Assembly (NCBI GenBank): GCA_964561925.1
Contig: CAZLRW010000001.1
Coordinates: 121,065 to 185,064, forward strand
Length of the DNA stretch: 64,000 nt
Direction of reading: 5' to 3'
Origin: SZUA-430 sp964561925
Lineage (GTDB): Bacteria; Pseudomonadota; Alphaproteobacteria; Micropepsales; Micropepsaceae
The notes beneath the pieces were generated by a model. It saw nothing but the letters and a program-made list of their open reading frames with translations. It ran no database searches and was not told the origin of the DNA. Below, piece after piece: positions 55,982 through 64,000 of the stretch. Position 1 is the first letter of the stretch. Each line of letters begins with the position of its first letter. Both the position numbers and the translations under genes were made by a program.

Positions 55982-58954
55982 TCAGCCGAACTTCTTCGCG
56001 ACGTGGCGGAAGTAGGCGCCGGCGTCGAGGCTCGATCCGGTGACGCGCTTCACCAATTCCTCCGTGGGCAGACGGTCGCCGACTTCGTAGATGTTCTTGT
56101 GCAGCCAGGTGCGCAGCGGTGCGAAGTCACCCGCCGCGATCTGCTCGTCGAGTGTGTGCGTCTTGGCATAAGCCTCGGTCAGTTGAGCGGCGTAGAGGCT
56201 GCCCAGCGTGTAGGTCGGGAAATAGCCGAACATGCCCGACGACCAGTGACCGTCCTGTAGAACGCCGTCGCGGTCGCTCGCGGGCTTCACGCCGATGAGC
56301 GCGAGGCTGCGCTCGTTCCAGGCCGCGGGTAAGTCAGCGACCTTCAGATCGCCTTTGATCATCGCGACTTCGAGTTCGTATCTGAGCAGCACGTGGAGGT
56401 GATACGAAAGCTCGTCGGCGGTGGCGCGGATCAGCGTCGGGCGAACGCGGCTTGCGGCTTGGTAGAGCTTTTCCGCGTCGAGGCCCTGCATCAACGTGCC
56501 CAACGCCTCGCGCAGTCTCGGGAACAGATAGGTCCAGAACGCGCGGCTGCGGCCGATGTGGTTTTCCCAAAGGCGGGCTTGGGCTTCGTGCATGCCCATT
56601 GATGGCGCTTGCGCGAGCAGCGTTGCGCGGTCGATGGGTGCGAGCCCTTGGTCGTAGAGGCCGTGGCCGCCTTCGTGGAGCGTCGTCAGGATCGCTTCCA
56701 TCATGTCGTCGTGGTTGGGGCGCAGCGCGAGGCGGATATCGTCGAACCCGAGCGCGGTCGTTCCCGGGTGTGTCGCGCGGTCGAGATGGCCGCGGTCGAA
56801 GTCGAAGCCGATCGCGTCCAGCACGGTTTGGCACACGCTCCAAAGTTTTGCATCCGGTACGGCGCGCGTCACCGTCTCGGGCCAGGACGCGGTCTTGCGC
56901 GCGGCGTCTTGCACCATCGGGACGAGGCGCGCGCGGAGGTCGTTCAGCACGGGCTCAAGCCGCGCGCGCGTTAGGCCGGGCTCGTATTCGTCGAGCAGGA
57001 TGTCATAGGGGTCGGCGTCGGGGTCGATTGCCTTCGACGTGTCGCGGGCGAGCGCCACGAGGTCAGCCAGCGCCGGCGCCAGAATCTTGAAGTCGTCGGC
57101 TTCGCGCGCGTCCTCCCAGGCAGCGGTCGCGCGGGCGCGCGCATTCGCGTAGGCACGCACGAGATCGGGCGGCAGGGCAAGGTCGCTTGCGCGCAGGTCG
57201 CGCAGGAGTTCGATCTCACGGCGCCAACGCTCGTCGCCGGCGCGCTCCGCCGCCACCTCTTCGATCAGGTCGCCGAGGTGGTCGGAGACGAGCAGGGCGT
57301 GGCGCGCGGTTTCCAACGTCGCGAGTTGCTCGCCGCGTTCTTCGCGGCCGCCGTCGGGCAGGACGGTTTCTTCATCCCACTCGAGCGTCGCGATCGCGTT
57401 GTCAAAGTGCTGAAGCTCGGCGATCTTGGCGCGCAGCGCTTGTTCGGCGCCTTCTTCGCGGCCGCCTTGCGAGCGCTTCGGCACGCGCAGTTCCTGCGGC
57501 TGATGCGCGACGAGCACCGCCGCCATGCCGCCGTGCTGAGCGACGTTGACGACTTGCTTCTGGCTGACGCGGCACATGATGCCGAGGCCGTTCTCGGTCG
57601 GCGCGAAGCCCATGACGGCGTAGAATTGTTCGGCGAAGACGCGGCCGTCCTTGCTGACGACCGGGAATTCGTGGACGGGCAGGCGCGTCGCCTTCTGCAC
57701 GACCCAGTTCGCTTCGGTGTCGGTGCTTGCGGCGGATGCCTCGTCGATCAGCTTTTCCCAATCGGCCGGCGACGTCGACGCGCCGATCGTGACGCCCTCA
57801 CCGCCGTAGGAGCGGTTCGGTTTCATCACGAGTTCTTCGCGGTGGGTGCGGATGAACTCCAGCAGATCGCCCTCCACGTTGTGGGGCAGCGTCGTGCGGC
57901 GCGGGCCGACGATGCGGGTCCACAACACGTGGCGGCGGAAGAGGCGGCATTCCTCCGCGCTGAAGTATTTTTCGGCGATGGCGGGGTCGGTCAGGACCTC
58001 CCAGCAGCTCTTGTGGTCGAAATCGCCGACAAGCGAAGAGACGACGCGGTTCTGCTTGAAGAGAAGGCGGATCGCGTCCAGCGGCTTTCCGAGTTCCTCT
58101 TCGAGTTCGATCAGGTCGCGGACTTCGTAGTCGCGGTACGCGACGTCGACGCACTCGTCGCCGTAGTAGACGTCGCCGTCCTTGATGCGCAGCTCCGTCG
58201 GATCGGCGTGCGTGATCGTCAGATTGTGGCGCGCGCCCAGGTACTGGCACAGGACAGACTGCTCGTTGATGCCGTCTTCGGCGTATTTCGGTTCGACGAA
58301 GCTCAAGCGGCAGCGGTTGCGGCCGACGGCGCGGGCGTGGTCGATCAGAACCTGGATGAAGAGGTCGCGCTGATCGCGCGGCATTTCGATCCGGAGCGCG
58401 GGGTCGTGGTCCAGGATCGTCGGCACGATGTCGCGCATGACGAGTTGTTCGGCGAGCGGGGCGTAGTTGATGCCGCCGACGCCCGAAAGGTTCGCTTCCA
58501 TGAAGTGCAGCGTGTCCTGCCAGCCGGCGGCGGTGAAATCGCACACGGCGTCGAGCCGGCCATAGACCGTGTTGTTGCGGTTGTGCGCCGGCGTCCAGGT
58601 GTCGCGAAGCCAGCCTTCCTCGCCCGGCGTGATCGCGATGACCTTCTTCACGACCGGATCGTTCAGGTAGAGCGAGGGCAGGCGCTTCAATGCGTCGGTC
58701 AGGCGCTGGCAAACGTGCTGGACGTAGTTCAGCTGCTCGCTCATCGCGAGCAGCGGGCGCAGCATCACGGGGATCGGTTCGAACGCGCCGTCGCGCTCGT
58801 AGGTCAATTCGTTCTTCTGCGCATCGGCGCGCAGGCGCTGGCCGATTTGGGCGAACGTCAGGTCGTTGATGTGGCTGGCCGCTTTGCGCACGCGGCTGTC
58901 GAGCGCCGCGCCTGCGAGGCCCAGTGTTTCATTCGGACTCAAGATGGTCGTCAT
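55982..58954 (-). CDS. Fusion of circularly permuted ATP-grasp and M32 carboxypeptidase
   Basis: A single 990-residue frame joins two full enzymes. Residues about 1-500 are a circularly permuted type 2 ATP-grasp: NLSGVGGINYAPLAEQLV, then FVEPKYAEDGINEQSVL, and the nucleotide loop VMKPNRSYGGEGVTIG. A short linker rich in basic/Gly residues (KRSQGGREEGAEQ) follows. Residues about 505-990 are a complete M32 carboxypeptidase (Taq type): FDDIRLALRP, zinc motif LHEGGHGLYDQG near residue 760, HEAQARLWENHIGRSRAF, ADELSYHLHVLLRYELE, and GHWSSGMFGYFPTYTLG. All M32 blocks are kept. No signal peptide, so cytoplasmic. The frame is unbroken. An unusual pairing of predicted ligase and peptidase. Confidence 0.9.
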   Translation of the reverse strand: MTTILSPNETLGLAGAALDSRVRKAASHINDLTFAQIGQRLRADAQKNELTYERDGAFEPIPVMLRPLLAMSEQLNYVQHVCQRLTDALKRLPSLYLNDPVVKKVIAITPGEEGWLRDTWTPAHNRNNTVYGRLDAVCDFTAAGWQDTLHFMEANLSGVGGINYAPLAEQLVMRDIVPTILDHDPALRIEMPRDQRDLFIQVLIDHARAVGRNRCRLSFVEPKYAEDGINEQSVLCQYLGARHNLTITHADPTELRIKDGDVYYGDECVDVAYRDYEVRDLIELEEELGKPLDAIRLLFKQNRVVSSLVGDFDHKSCWEVLTDPAIAEKYFSAEECRLFRRHVLWTRIVGPRRTTLPHNVEGDLLEFIRTHREELVMKPNRSYGGEGVTIGASTSPADWEKLIDEASAASTDTEANWVVQKATRLPVHEFPVVSKDGRVFAEQFYAVMGFAPTENGLGIMCRVSQKQVVNVAQHGGMAAVLVAHQPQELRVPKRSQGGREEGAEQALRAKIAELQHFDNAIATLEWDEETVLPDGGREERGEQLATLETARHALLVSDHLGDLIEEVAAERAGDERWRREIELLRDLRASDLALPPDLVRAYANARARATAAWEDAREADDFKILAPALADLVALARDTSKAIDPDADPYDILLDEYEPGLTRARLEPVLNDLRARLVPMVQDAARKTASWPETVTRAVPDAKLWSVCQTVLDAIGFDFDRGHLDRATHPGTTALGFDDIRLALRPNHDDMMEAILTTLHEGGHGLYDQGLAPIDRATLLAQAPSMGMHEAQARLWENHIGRSRAFWTYLFPRLREALGTLMQGLDAEKLYQAASRVRPTLIRATADELSYHLHVLLRYELEVAMIKGDLKVADLPAAWNERSLALIGVKPASDRDGVLQDGHWSSGMFGYFPTYTLGSLYAAQLTEAYAKTHTLDEQIAAGDFAPLRTWLHKNIYEVGDRLPTEELVKRVTGSSLDAGAYFRHVAKKFG

Positions 58955-59264
58955 ACGCGATCCCGTGCTTGCCCTCTGGCCGGCACCTTACGAGTCAGGG
59001 CGGCGGCGGCCAACGGGTAGCACGGAACCGCGCGGGCGTGTCGCCTCAGCGGGGCGGAATATCGCAGACGTCCGTCGTGCTCGTGGGCTTCCCACAGGCG
59101 GCATCGAGGCGCGCCTTGTGGGACGCAAGCACGTTGCCCCAGGCTTCGTCGAAATAGTCGTGCGCGACGCCCCAATCGGGGCCTATGCCCCAACCGCCCT
59201 GCCCCAGCGTTACCCGGGTTTCGCGCGTTCATACGGGCTGCAAGACGTACACCACTGGGCGCGC
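58955..59264. other. Gap with a coding-like reverse-strand fragment
   Basis: This 310-bp stretch between the fusion gene start and the MBL stop has no full gene. On the reverse strand, 59046-59231 is open and reads VTLGQGGWGIGPDWGVAHDY, then FDEAWGNVLASHKARLD and TTDVCDIPPR before a stop. It looks protein-like but has no start codon and no family I recognise; it may be the end of a lost gene. Confidence 0.3.
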
Positions 59265-60290
59265 TCAGTCGTCCCAGCGCGCGTAGATCAGCGCAGCGCG
59301 GCAATGACTTTCGCCGAACACATCGACGCCAGCGAGCTTGTCGATCCAGCGCCCCTGAATCTCGGCGGCGCACTGCGCCACAATACCGTCGAGCAGGGTG
59401 CGGAAGATCGCGAATTTGTTGTCCCAGCTGTACTTTTGCGCGGCTGCCGACATCACTTTCATCTGGTCCGTGCCGTCGTGGATGCGCTTGACCGTCTTGT
59501 AGACGTCGAGCGCGTACGCCTTGCTGGTCCGAACATCTTGGCGATCGGCCAGGTAGGTGAGATGACCGGGCACCAACACATCGAAGTCATAGGACAGCAG
59601 CTGGTCGAAAACCTTCAGGTAGGCGTGCATGTTGGTGCTAAGGTCGAAGTCCATGAACGGCACGTGGCCCGCGGCGAGCGTATCGATCGCCATCAGGAAC
59701 TTGCGCTTCGGTACATAGATGAGCAGGTCACCTTCCGGCGAGTGCCATTGGCCCTTTTTGAGCTCAACGACCATCGTTCCGAGCTTCAAGCTCCGGCGGT
59801 CTTTGAAGGTGCTGGTCGGCAAGGGCCGCCGCGGATCCTTCTTCTCGGCGAGGAATGCCGCGGTGTCCGCCTCGGCCACGATCGTCAGTCTCGGGACCTG
59901 TTTGACGAGATGGCCGGCACCGGCGATGTGATCCAAGTGCGCGTGTGAATAGACCAGTTGCACGATCGGCTCTTGCGTGACGTCCGCCACCGCCTTGACG
60001 ATGTGCTTGGCAAGAGACTCGGGCGCATCGAACAGGATCACGCCTTTGCCGGTGGTCACGAAGGCGGACTGGTAGATGCCGTCGGTCATGACATAGACGT
60101 CCGGCTTCACCTTCTGCACGAGGTAGCCTTTCTGCGGATCAACGGCCAGCGCGCGCGCCTTGATGTGCGGCAGCACGGGCACGTAGTTCGGGAGCTTGTC
60201 AGCTTCGTTCGCTTGCGCGGAAGCAGCGAACGAGAGCCCCAACGCTAGCGAGAACGCGGCGAAGCTTGTGAGAAGTTTGAATGTGTTCAT
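59265..60290 (-). CDS. Exported metallo-beta-lactamase-fold hydrolase
   Basis: A 341-residue protein with a signal peptide (LTSFAAFSLALGLSFAASAQA). The metal site is YSHAHLDHIAGAG (HxHxDH), with further ligands expected in the regions around GQWHSPEGDLLIYVP and VPGHLTYLADRQD. The strand before it (GVILFDAPESLAKHIV) is typical of the alkylsulfatase/lactonase-like branch. The ATG at 60290 is set by the signal peptide. It lies 31 bp after the SnoaL-like gene on the same strand and is divergent from a LysR gene. Confidence 0.9.
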   Translation of the reverse strand: MNTFKLLTSFAAFSLALGLSFAASAQANEADKLPNYVPVLPHIKARALAVDPQKGYLVQKVKPDVYVMTDGIYQSAFVTTGKGVILFDAPESLAKHIVKAVADVTQEPIVQLVYSHAHLDHIAGAGHLVKQVPRLTIVAEADTAAFLAEKKDPRRPLPTSTFKDRRSLKLGTMVVELKKGQWHSPEGDLLIYVPKRKFLMAIDTLAAGHVPFMDFDLSTNMHAYLKVFDQLLSYDFDVLVPGHLTYLADRQDVRTSKAYALDVYKTVKRIHDGTDQMKVMSAAAQKYSWDNKFAIFRTLLDGIVAQCAAEIQGRWIDKLAGVDVFGESHCRAALIYARWDD

Positions 60291-60321
60291 GGTGCTGGTT
60301 CCTTGGTCACGCCCGATGCGC

Positions 60322-60699
60322 TCAGGAGCGCGGCTGGTTGGTCGCAAACAGATAGCGGTGAATTTTCCATTCGCCGCCTTCGCGTTTGAAAACGAACAAC
60401 TCGTTGTTCCCCTCTTCCACCACGACGCCGGCGGCGAGAATGCGGGTGCGGCCGGCCGAGCTGGTGCGGGCCCAGGCGGTGTCGCCGTGGATTTCGATTT
60501 CGTGGGTGGTGAAGCGGACATCAAGCTTGATGTTGGCGAAGACCTGCTCGTAGGCGGCGCGAACTGCGGCGCGGCCGATCATGGCCGGCGCGTTTTGAGG
60601 CATGAACACCGGCTTGCTGCCGTAAATACCGAGAATGGTGTCGATGTCGTTGGCGTTCAGCGCAGTTTCATAACGCTGGATCAGGGTTTCGATGGTCAT
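60322..60699 (-). CDS. SnoaL/ketosteroid-isomerase-like (NTF2-fold) protein
   Basis: A 125-residue cone-shaped NTF2 protein: TLIQRYETALNANDIDTILGIY, then IGRAAVRAAYEQVF, and the paired C-terminal strands NELFVFKREGGEWKIHRYLF. An AAAGGA ribosome site precedes the ATG at 60699. It probably works with the MBL hydrolase, which follows on the same strand, and both are likely controlled by the divergent LysR protein. Ligand unknown. Confidence 0.88.
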   Translation of the reverse strand: MTIETLIQRYETALNANDIDTILGIYGSKPVFMPQNAPAMIGRAAVRAAYEQVFANIKLDVRFTTHEIEIHGDTAWARTSSAGRTRILAAGVVVEEGNNELFVFKREGGEWKIHRYLFATNQPRS

Positions 60700-60751
60700 G
60701 AGATTGTCCTTTGGTGAGTGGACGTAAGCCAGTCGTAGTACACAACTAGCC

Positions 60752-60806
60752 ATTTTCCCGAATTTGGATTAGATTGGCATTTCAGGAATGATTTTCCCGA
60801 ATATGG
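60752..60806. promoter_or_regulatory. Two direct repeats in the LysR/SnoaL divergent promoter
   Basis: ATTTTCCCGAATTTGG (60752-60767) and ATTTTCCCGAATATGG (60791-60806) differ at one position and start 39 bp apart, close to four helical turns. The second copy also contains the dyad TTCCC-GAATAT-GGGAA. These fit recognition and activation sites for the LysR regulator. Confidence 0.6.
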
Positions 60807-60812
60807 GAAGCC

Positions 60813-61718
60813 GTGGTCGATCTCAACGCGCTCTCGATCTTCGCCCGCGTGGCCGAACTGCTCAGCTTCTCCAAAGCCGCGCGCGGGCTCGGCATGCCGA
60901 TCTCGACCGTGTCGCGAAAGGTCGCCGACCTCGAAGACGGCCTGGGCGTGCGGCTTTTGGAACGCTCGACGCGCCGACTGCGCCTTACGGAAATCGGCGC
61001 GGACGTGTTGCGGGAGGCACAGCGCACCGCGGAGGTGGGTGAGGCGGTGGGCGCCATCGTTTCCAACCGCCTGGCCGAAATCAAAGGCAGCATCAGTCTC
61101 TCCGCGCCGCCGAGCATCGCGGACAGCCTGCTCGCGCCGCTGCTGTCGCGCTTTCAGGCGTCCTACCCGGACGTGACGGCGCGGGTCATGGTCACGGATC
61201 GGTTCGTCGATCACATTTTAGAAGGCGTCGACGTGGCGCTTCGGGTCGGCGTCTTGAAAGACTCGGCACTCGTGGCCAAGCCGTTGCTGACGTATCGCCA
61301 CCAGCTTGTTGCAAGTCCGGATTATCTTGCGCGCACAAAAGCGCCGAAACATCCGAAGGATCTGCATGCCCACCGGCTGCTGACGTTCGGCCATGCCGCT
61401 TCCGGTCAACGATGGGCGTTTCGGCGCGGCGAGGAAACCACAACAACCACGATCCAGCCCGTTCTCGCCATGAACGACTACGCAGGCCTTGCCGCAGCGC
61501 TTGCCGCCGGTATGGGGATCGGCGAACTGCCGCCGATCGTGAGGCCCGATCTGCTCGCGTCAAGTAAACTGGTCGAAGTATTGCCCGGCTGGCGGCTGAG
61601 AACCGAAACGCTCTCGATGGTCCATCTGAGCGCGCGTCATATCGCACGTCCCGTGCGCGCTTTCATGGACTTCGCCGCTCAGCAAGCACCGATGCTCTTT
61701 GCGAGGCTGCCAAAATGA
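60813..61718 (+). CDS. LysR-family transcriptional regulator
   Basis: A 301-residue regulator. The N-terminal winged helix is LSIFARVAELLSFSKAARGLGMPISTVSRKVADLEDGLGVRLLERSTRRLRLTEIG in form (only partly cited), and the C-terminal effector domain begins SISLSAPPSIADSLLAPLLSRF. Start GTG at 60813. It is divergent from the SnoaL-like/MBL genes, with two direct repeats in between. The subgroup resembles regulators of aldehyde or redox stress genes, but the ligand is unknown. Confidence 0.93.
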   Translation: MVDLNALSIFARVAELLSFSKAARGLGMPISTVSRKVADLEDGLGVRLLERSTRRLRLTEIGADVLREAQRTAEVGEAVGAIVSNRLAEIKGSISLSAPPSIADSLLAPLLSRFQASYPDVTARVMVTDRFVDHILEGVDVALRVGVLKDSALVAKPLLTYRHQLVASPDYLARTKAPKHPKDLHAHRLLTFGHAASGQRWAFRRGEETTTTTIQPVLAMNDYAGLAAALAAGMGIGELPPIVRPDLLASSKLVEVLPGWRLRTETLSMVHLSARHIARPVRAFMDFAAQQAPMLFARLPK

Positions 61719-61930
61719 CGGCGCATTGACGGCCGGAATTGCGGGGACATGTCATGAACTTGGTGCTCTCTTTGACTCACCAAGGGCGGGCGGGACGCCC
61801 GCGGTCCCAGGGCTTTTGCTCTTCGTGTGCATGCGGTGCTCGTAGTCTTTTAGCCCCCCGCGCCAATTCGACCTGTCGCCGTCCGGCGGTGCACTGGTAG
61901 GCTTGCCCGCAACAGAGGGAGGTTCGGGCT

Positions 61931-62992
61931 GTGGGTCGCATCTTGGGGTTGGCGTTCGTCGCGCTTTTGATCACGTTCGGGGTTTGGCTCTATTACTTCT
62001 TGCAAGCGGCGGGGGTGTTTCAGGACATCAAACCGCGGTCGTTGGAGGCTTGCCGCACCGTCACCGGCGTCGTCGGCGTCGAGGACTTGGCGATCGATAC
62101 CGAGACGGACCTTGCCTATCTCGCGGGCTACGACCGGCGGGCGGGAGCGAAGGGCACAGTGCGTGGCGCGATTTGGGTCTATGACCTCAATGTCGCGGAT
62201 GCTGCACCGATCGATACGACAGCGGCGGCGCTGCCCGAGGGTTTTTCGCCGCATGGGATCAGTCTCTATCGGGGGGCGGACGGTAAGCGGACGCTCTTCG
62301 TCATCAACCATGCGGGCGGCAAGCACACGGTCGAGGTGTTCGACGTGGCGGGGGCGACGCTGACGCACAGGCGCACGGTGACGGGGGCTGCGCTGGTTGC
62401 GCCGAACGATCTGGTGGGCGTCGGGGCGGATGCGTTTTACGTTTCGAATGACCACGGCTACCCGACGGGTTGGATGCGGACGGCGGAGGACTATCTGAGG
62501 CTGAAGGTCTCGACCGTGCACTATTTCGACGGCAATGCGTTTTCGACGGCGCTCGAGAACATCGGCGGGGCGAACGGGATCAACGTGTCGGCGGATGGGC
62601 GTTCGCTCTATCTCTCGGCGGCGTCGGAGTTGACCGTCTATGTCTATGACCGTGATCCGGCGACGGCGGCGTTGAAGCAACGCGCGGCGGTTCAAGTGCC
62701 GGGCTTTGCCGACAACATCGACGTGATGGCGAACGGCGACCTTCTGCTCGGCGTGCATACGAAGATTTTCGATCTTCTTGCGCATGTGAGCGATGGAGCA
62801 AAGCGTTCGCCCAGCCACATCTTGCATCTGCGCGCCGACGGTAAAGGCAGCTTTGCGCCGGAGACGATCTACTACAATGACGGCGCCGAGATTTCCGGCG
62901 CGAGCGTCGCGGCGGCGTCGGGCAAGCGGCTGCTGATCGGGCCGATCTTCGAATCGAAGGTCCTCGATTGCACGTGGTCGTCGGCGCCGTGA
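61931..62992 (+). CDS. Paraoxonase/arylesterase-like six-bladed propeller protein
   Basis: A 353-residue protein with an N-terminal membrane segment (LGLAFVALLITFGVWLYYFL) and a PON-like propeller: VEDLAIDTETDLAYLAGYD, FSPHGISLYRGADG, and VAPNDLVGVGADAFYVSNDHGY (the Asn/Asp calcium ligands), then GGANGINVSADGRSLYLSAAS. PON family members hydrolyse lactones and aryl esters. GGAGG precedes the GTG start. It is 1 bp from the following hydrolase gene and likely cotranscribed. Confidence 0.88.
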   Translation: MGRILGLAFVALLITFGVWLYYFLQAAGVFQDIKPRSLEACRTVTGVVGVEDLAIDTETDLAYLAGYDRRAGAKGTVRGAIWVYDLNVADAAPIDTTAAALPEGFSPHGISLYRGADGKRTLFVINHAGGKHTVEVFDVAGATLTHRRTVTGAALVAPNDLVGVGADAFYVSNDHGYPTGWMRTAEDYLRLKVSTVHYFDGNAFSTALENIGGANGINVSADGRSLYLSAASELTVYVYDRDPATAALKQRAAVQVPGFADNIDVMANGDLLLGVHTKIFDLLAHVSDGAKRSPSHILHLRADGKGSFAPETIYYNDGAEISGASVAAASGKRLLIGPIFESKVLDCTWSSAP

Positions 62993-62993
62993 C

Positions 62994-63668
62994 GTGAAGG
63001 CGCGGGCGCTCAAGATCGCGTTGAGCGGGCGGACGGTCTCCGCCCTCCTGATTGCTCCCGCTTCGCCGATCGCCTGCTATGTGTTCGCGCATGGGGCCGG
63101 CGCCGGCATGACGCATGCGTTCATGGAGGCGGTTGCGCAAGAGTTGGTGGAGCGCGAGATCGCGACGCTGCGCTATCAGTTTCCCTACATGGAGGACGGA
63201 TCGAAGAGACCCGATGCGCCGAAGGTTGCGCATGCGGCGGTGCGCGCTGCCGTGGCGAAGGCGGCGGAGTCTCTTCCCGGCGTTCCACTCGTTGCCGGTG
63301 GCAAGTCGTTCGGCGGGCGCATGACGTCGCAAACGCAGGCGTTGTCGCCGTTGCCCGGCGTTGTGGGGTTGGCGTTCCTCGGGTTCCCGCTGCATGCGGC
63401 GGGCTCGCCGTCGGACGAGCGGGCGGCGCATCTTCTCGATGTGCGGGTGCCGATGCTGTTCGTACAGGGGACTCGGGATGCGCTGGCCGAGATGTCGCTG
63501 ATGAAGCCGCTCGTGAAGATGCTCGGCGCGCGGGCGACGTTGCACGAGGTCGCAGAGGCGGATCATTCCTTTCATGTCCCTGCGAAGAGCGGGCGCACGG
63601 ACCGGCAAGTTCGGGCGGCGTTACTGGATGCGTTTGCCAGCTGGGTCCGCACGATCAACAAGCGGTGA
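62994..63668 (+). CDS. Alpha/beta hydrolase of the KANL3/Tex30-like family
   Basis: A 224-residue small alpha/beta hydrolase. Motifs: CYVFAHGAGAGMTHAFM, RYQFPYMEDGSKRPD, the nucleophile loop VAGGKSFGGRM, PMLFVQGTRD for the acid and EADHSFHVP for the His. Start GTG at 62994. It overlaps nearly with the paraoxonase-like gene, so the pair is one transcript. Substrate unknown. Confidence 0.9.
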   Translation: MKARALKIALSGRTVSALLIAPASPIACYVFAHGAGAGMTHAFMEAVAQELVEREIATLRYQFPYMEDGSKRPDAPKVAHAAVRAAVAKAAESLPGVPLVAGGKSFGGRMTSQTQALSPLPGVVGLAFLGFPLHAAGSPSDERAAHLLDVRVPMLFVQGTRDALAEMSLMKPLVKMLGARATLHEVAEADHSFHVPAKSGRTDRQVRAALLDAFASWVRTINKR

Positions 63669-63729
63669 GCGTGGTTGAAATCGGGGACGGGGTCCTGTCC
63701 ACTCGGGCCAAATTCGGGGGATTCATCTG

Positions 63730-64000
63730 ATGCGCAAGTTTGCGTTGGCGCTGGGGTTGGTGCTGCTGTCGTTCGTGCCGTCGTCGTCGGCCGAGGACGC
63801 GAAGGTCAGCGTGCCAGCCTTGCAGTACACGACGCGGACGCTTCCCAACGGTCTCAAAGTCTATGCGCTGCAGGACCGGTCGACGCCGAACGTCACGGTT
63901 CAGGTTTGGTACGAGGTCGGCTCCAAGCACGATCCGGAGGGGCGATCGGGGTTCGCGCATCTCTTCGAACACATCCTGTCGCGCAAGACGCGCAACATGC
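63730..64000 (+). CDS. M16-family (insulinase/pitrilysin) zinc peptidase, N-terminal part
   Basis: The forward frame runs open to the window edge, 90 codons. A signal peptide (FALALGLVLLSFVPSSSA) is followed by TRTLPNGLKVYALQDRSTPN, VQVWYEVGSKHDPEGRSGFA and HLFEH, the inverted zinc motif HxxEH. These are the standard M16 N-domain features. The remaining domains lie outside the window. Confidence 0.93.
   Translation, partial: MRKFALALGLVLLSFVPSSSAEDAKVSVPALQYTTRTLPNGLKVYALQDRSTPNVTVQVWYEVGSKHDPEGRSGFAHLFEHILSRKTRNM

Noticed and set aside
57278..59020. 580-codon forward frame opposite the ATP-grasp/M32 fusion
   Set aside because: Composition and position show it is a shadow of the fusion gene.
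61770..61830. GC-rich GGGCGGGACGCCCGCGGTCCC element after the LysR gene
   Set aside because: It can form two alternative short hairpins but has no T-tract and no second copy in the window; too weak to annotate.

Overview
The window is high-GC DNA with dense, frequently overlapping genes. The gene content (FdsGBA-type formate dehydrogenase with FdhD and FdsD, the DUF2126 / circularly permuted ATP-grasp / transglutaminase cluster, DUF805, HxlR and LytTR regulators) points to an alphaproteobacterium. I cannot name the genus from sequence alone.

Positions 1-30.4 kb look accessory. They begin with the 5' part of an ECF sigma gene, a truncated HvfC/BufC-like gene and a small NrtS-like membrane protein. 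Next is arsM (arsenite methyltransferase), with a permuted papain-like hydrolase, an AhpD-like protein and a radical SAM enzyme on the same strand. A mercury operon (merR < > merT-P-F-A) follows, with a classic 19-bp-spacer MerR promoter. Then come an opposing trio (DUF547, TVP38/TMEM64, MerA-like flavoprotein) and pstSCAB without phoU. From 15 to 30 kb there is a patchwork: SRPBCC protein, MBL/GST operon, alpha/beta hydrolase, exported methyltransferase broken by an 8-bp tandem duplication, LytS/LytTR two-component pair, TetR regulon with three matching operators, two VOC proteins, a CPBP protease, decayed fragments, and a GST/HxlR pair. Near the right edge of this part is a tRNA-Pro(CGG) whose 3' end faces the accessory genes.

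Positions 30.4-64 kb look like chromosomal backbone. They hold an SMP-30-like protein, tRNA-Gln(TTG), the DUF2126 / ATP-grasp-alpha-E / transglutaminase operon, CBS and DUF805 proteins, and fdsGBA-fdhD-fdsD-mobA. These are followed by a YeiH-type exporter with a Baeyer-Villiger-type monooxygenase, and a membrane-lipid neighbourhood (cyclopropane synthase, chalcone-isomerase-like protein, COG2907 flavoprotein, GPH transporter). Last come an S46 peptidase, an unusual 990-residue ATP-grasp/M32-carboxypeptidase fusion, an MBL/SnoaL/LysR group, a paraoxonase-like protein, an alpha/beta hydrolase and the start of an M16 peptidase.

Two observations stand out. First, a 14-bp palindrome, TCACG-N4-CGTGA, occurs five times in perfect form (plus one near copy), always between genes and only between 1.2 and 14.9 kb. 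It precedes arsM, the radical SAM gene, pstS (in tandem), nrtS and a structured intergenic region, which suggests an undescribed arsenic/phosphate regulon with no regulator gene in view. Second, a circularly permuted ATP-grasp ligase is fused to a complete M32 metallocarboxypeptidase, joining a predicted bond-making and a bond-breaking enzyme; a second ATP-grasp of the same kind sits in the DUF2126 cluster 20 kb away.
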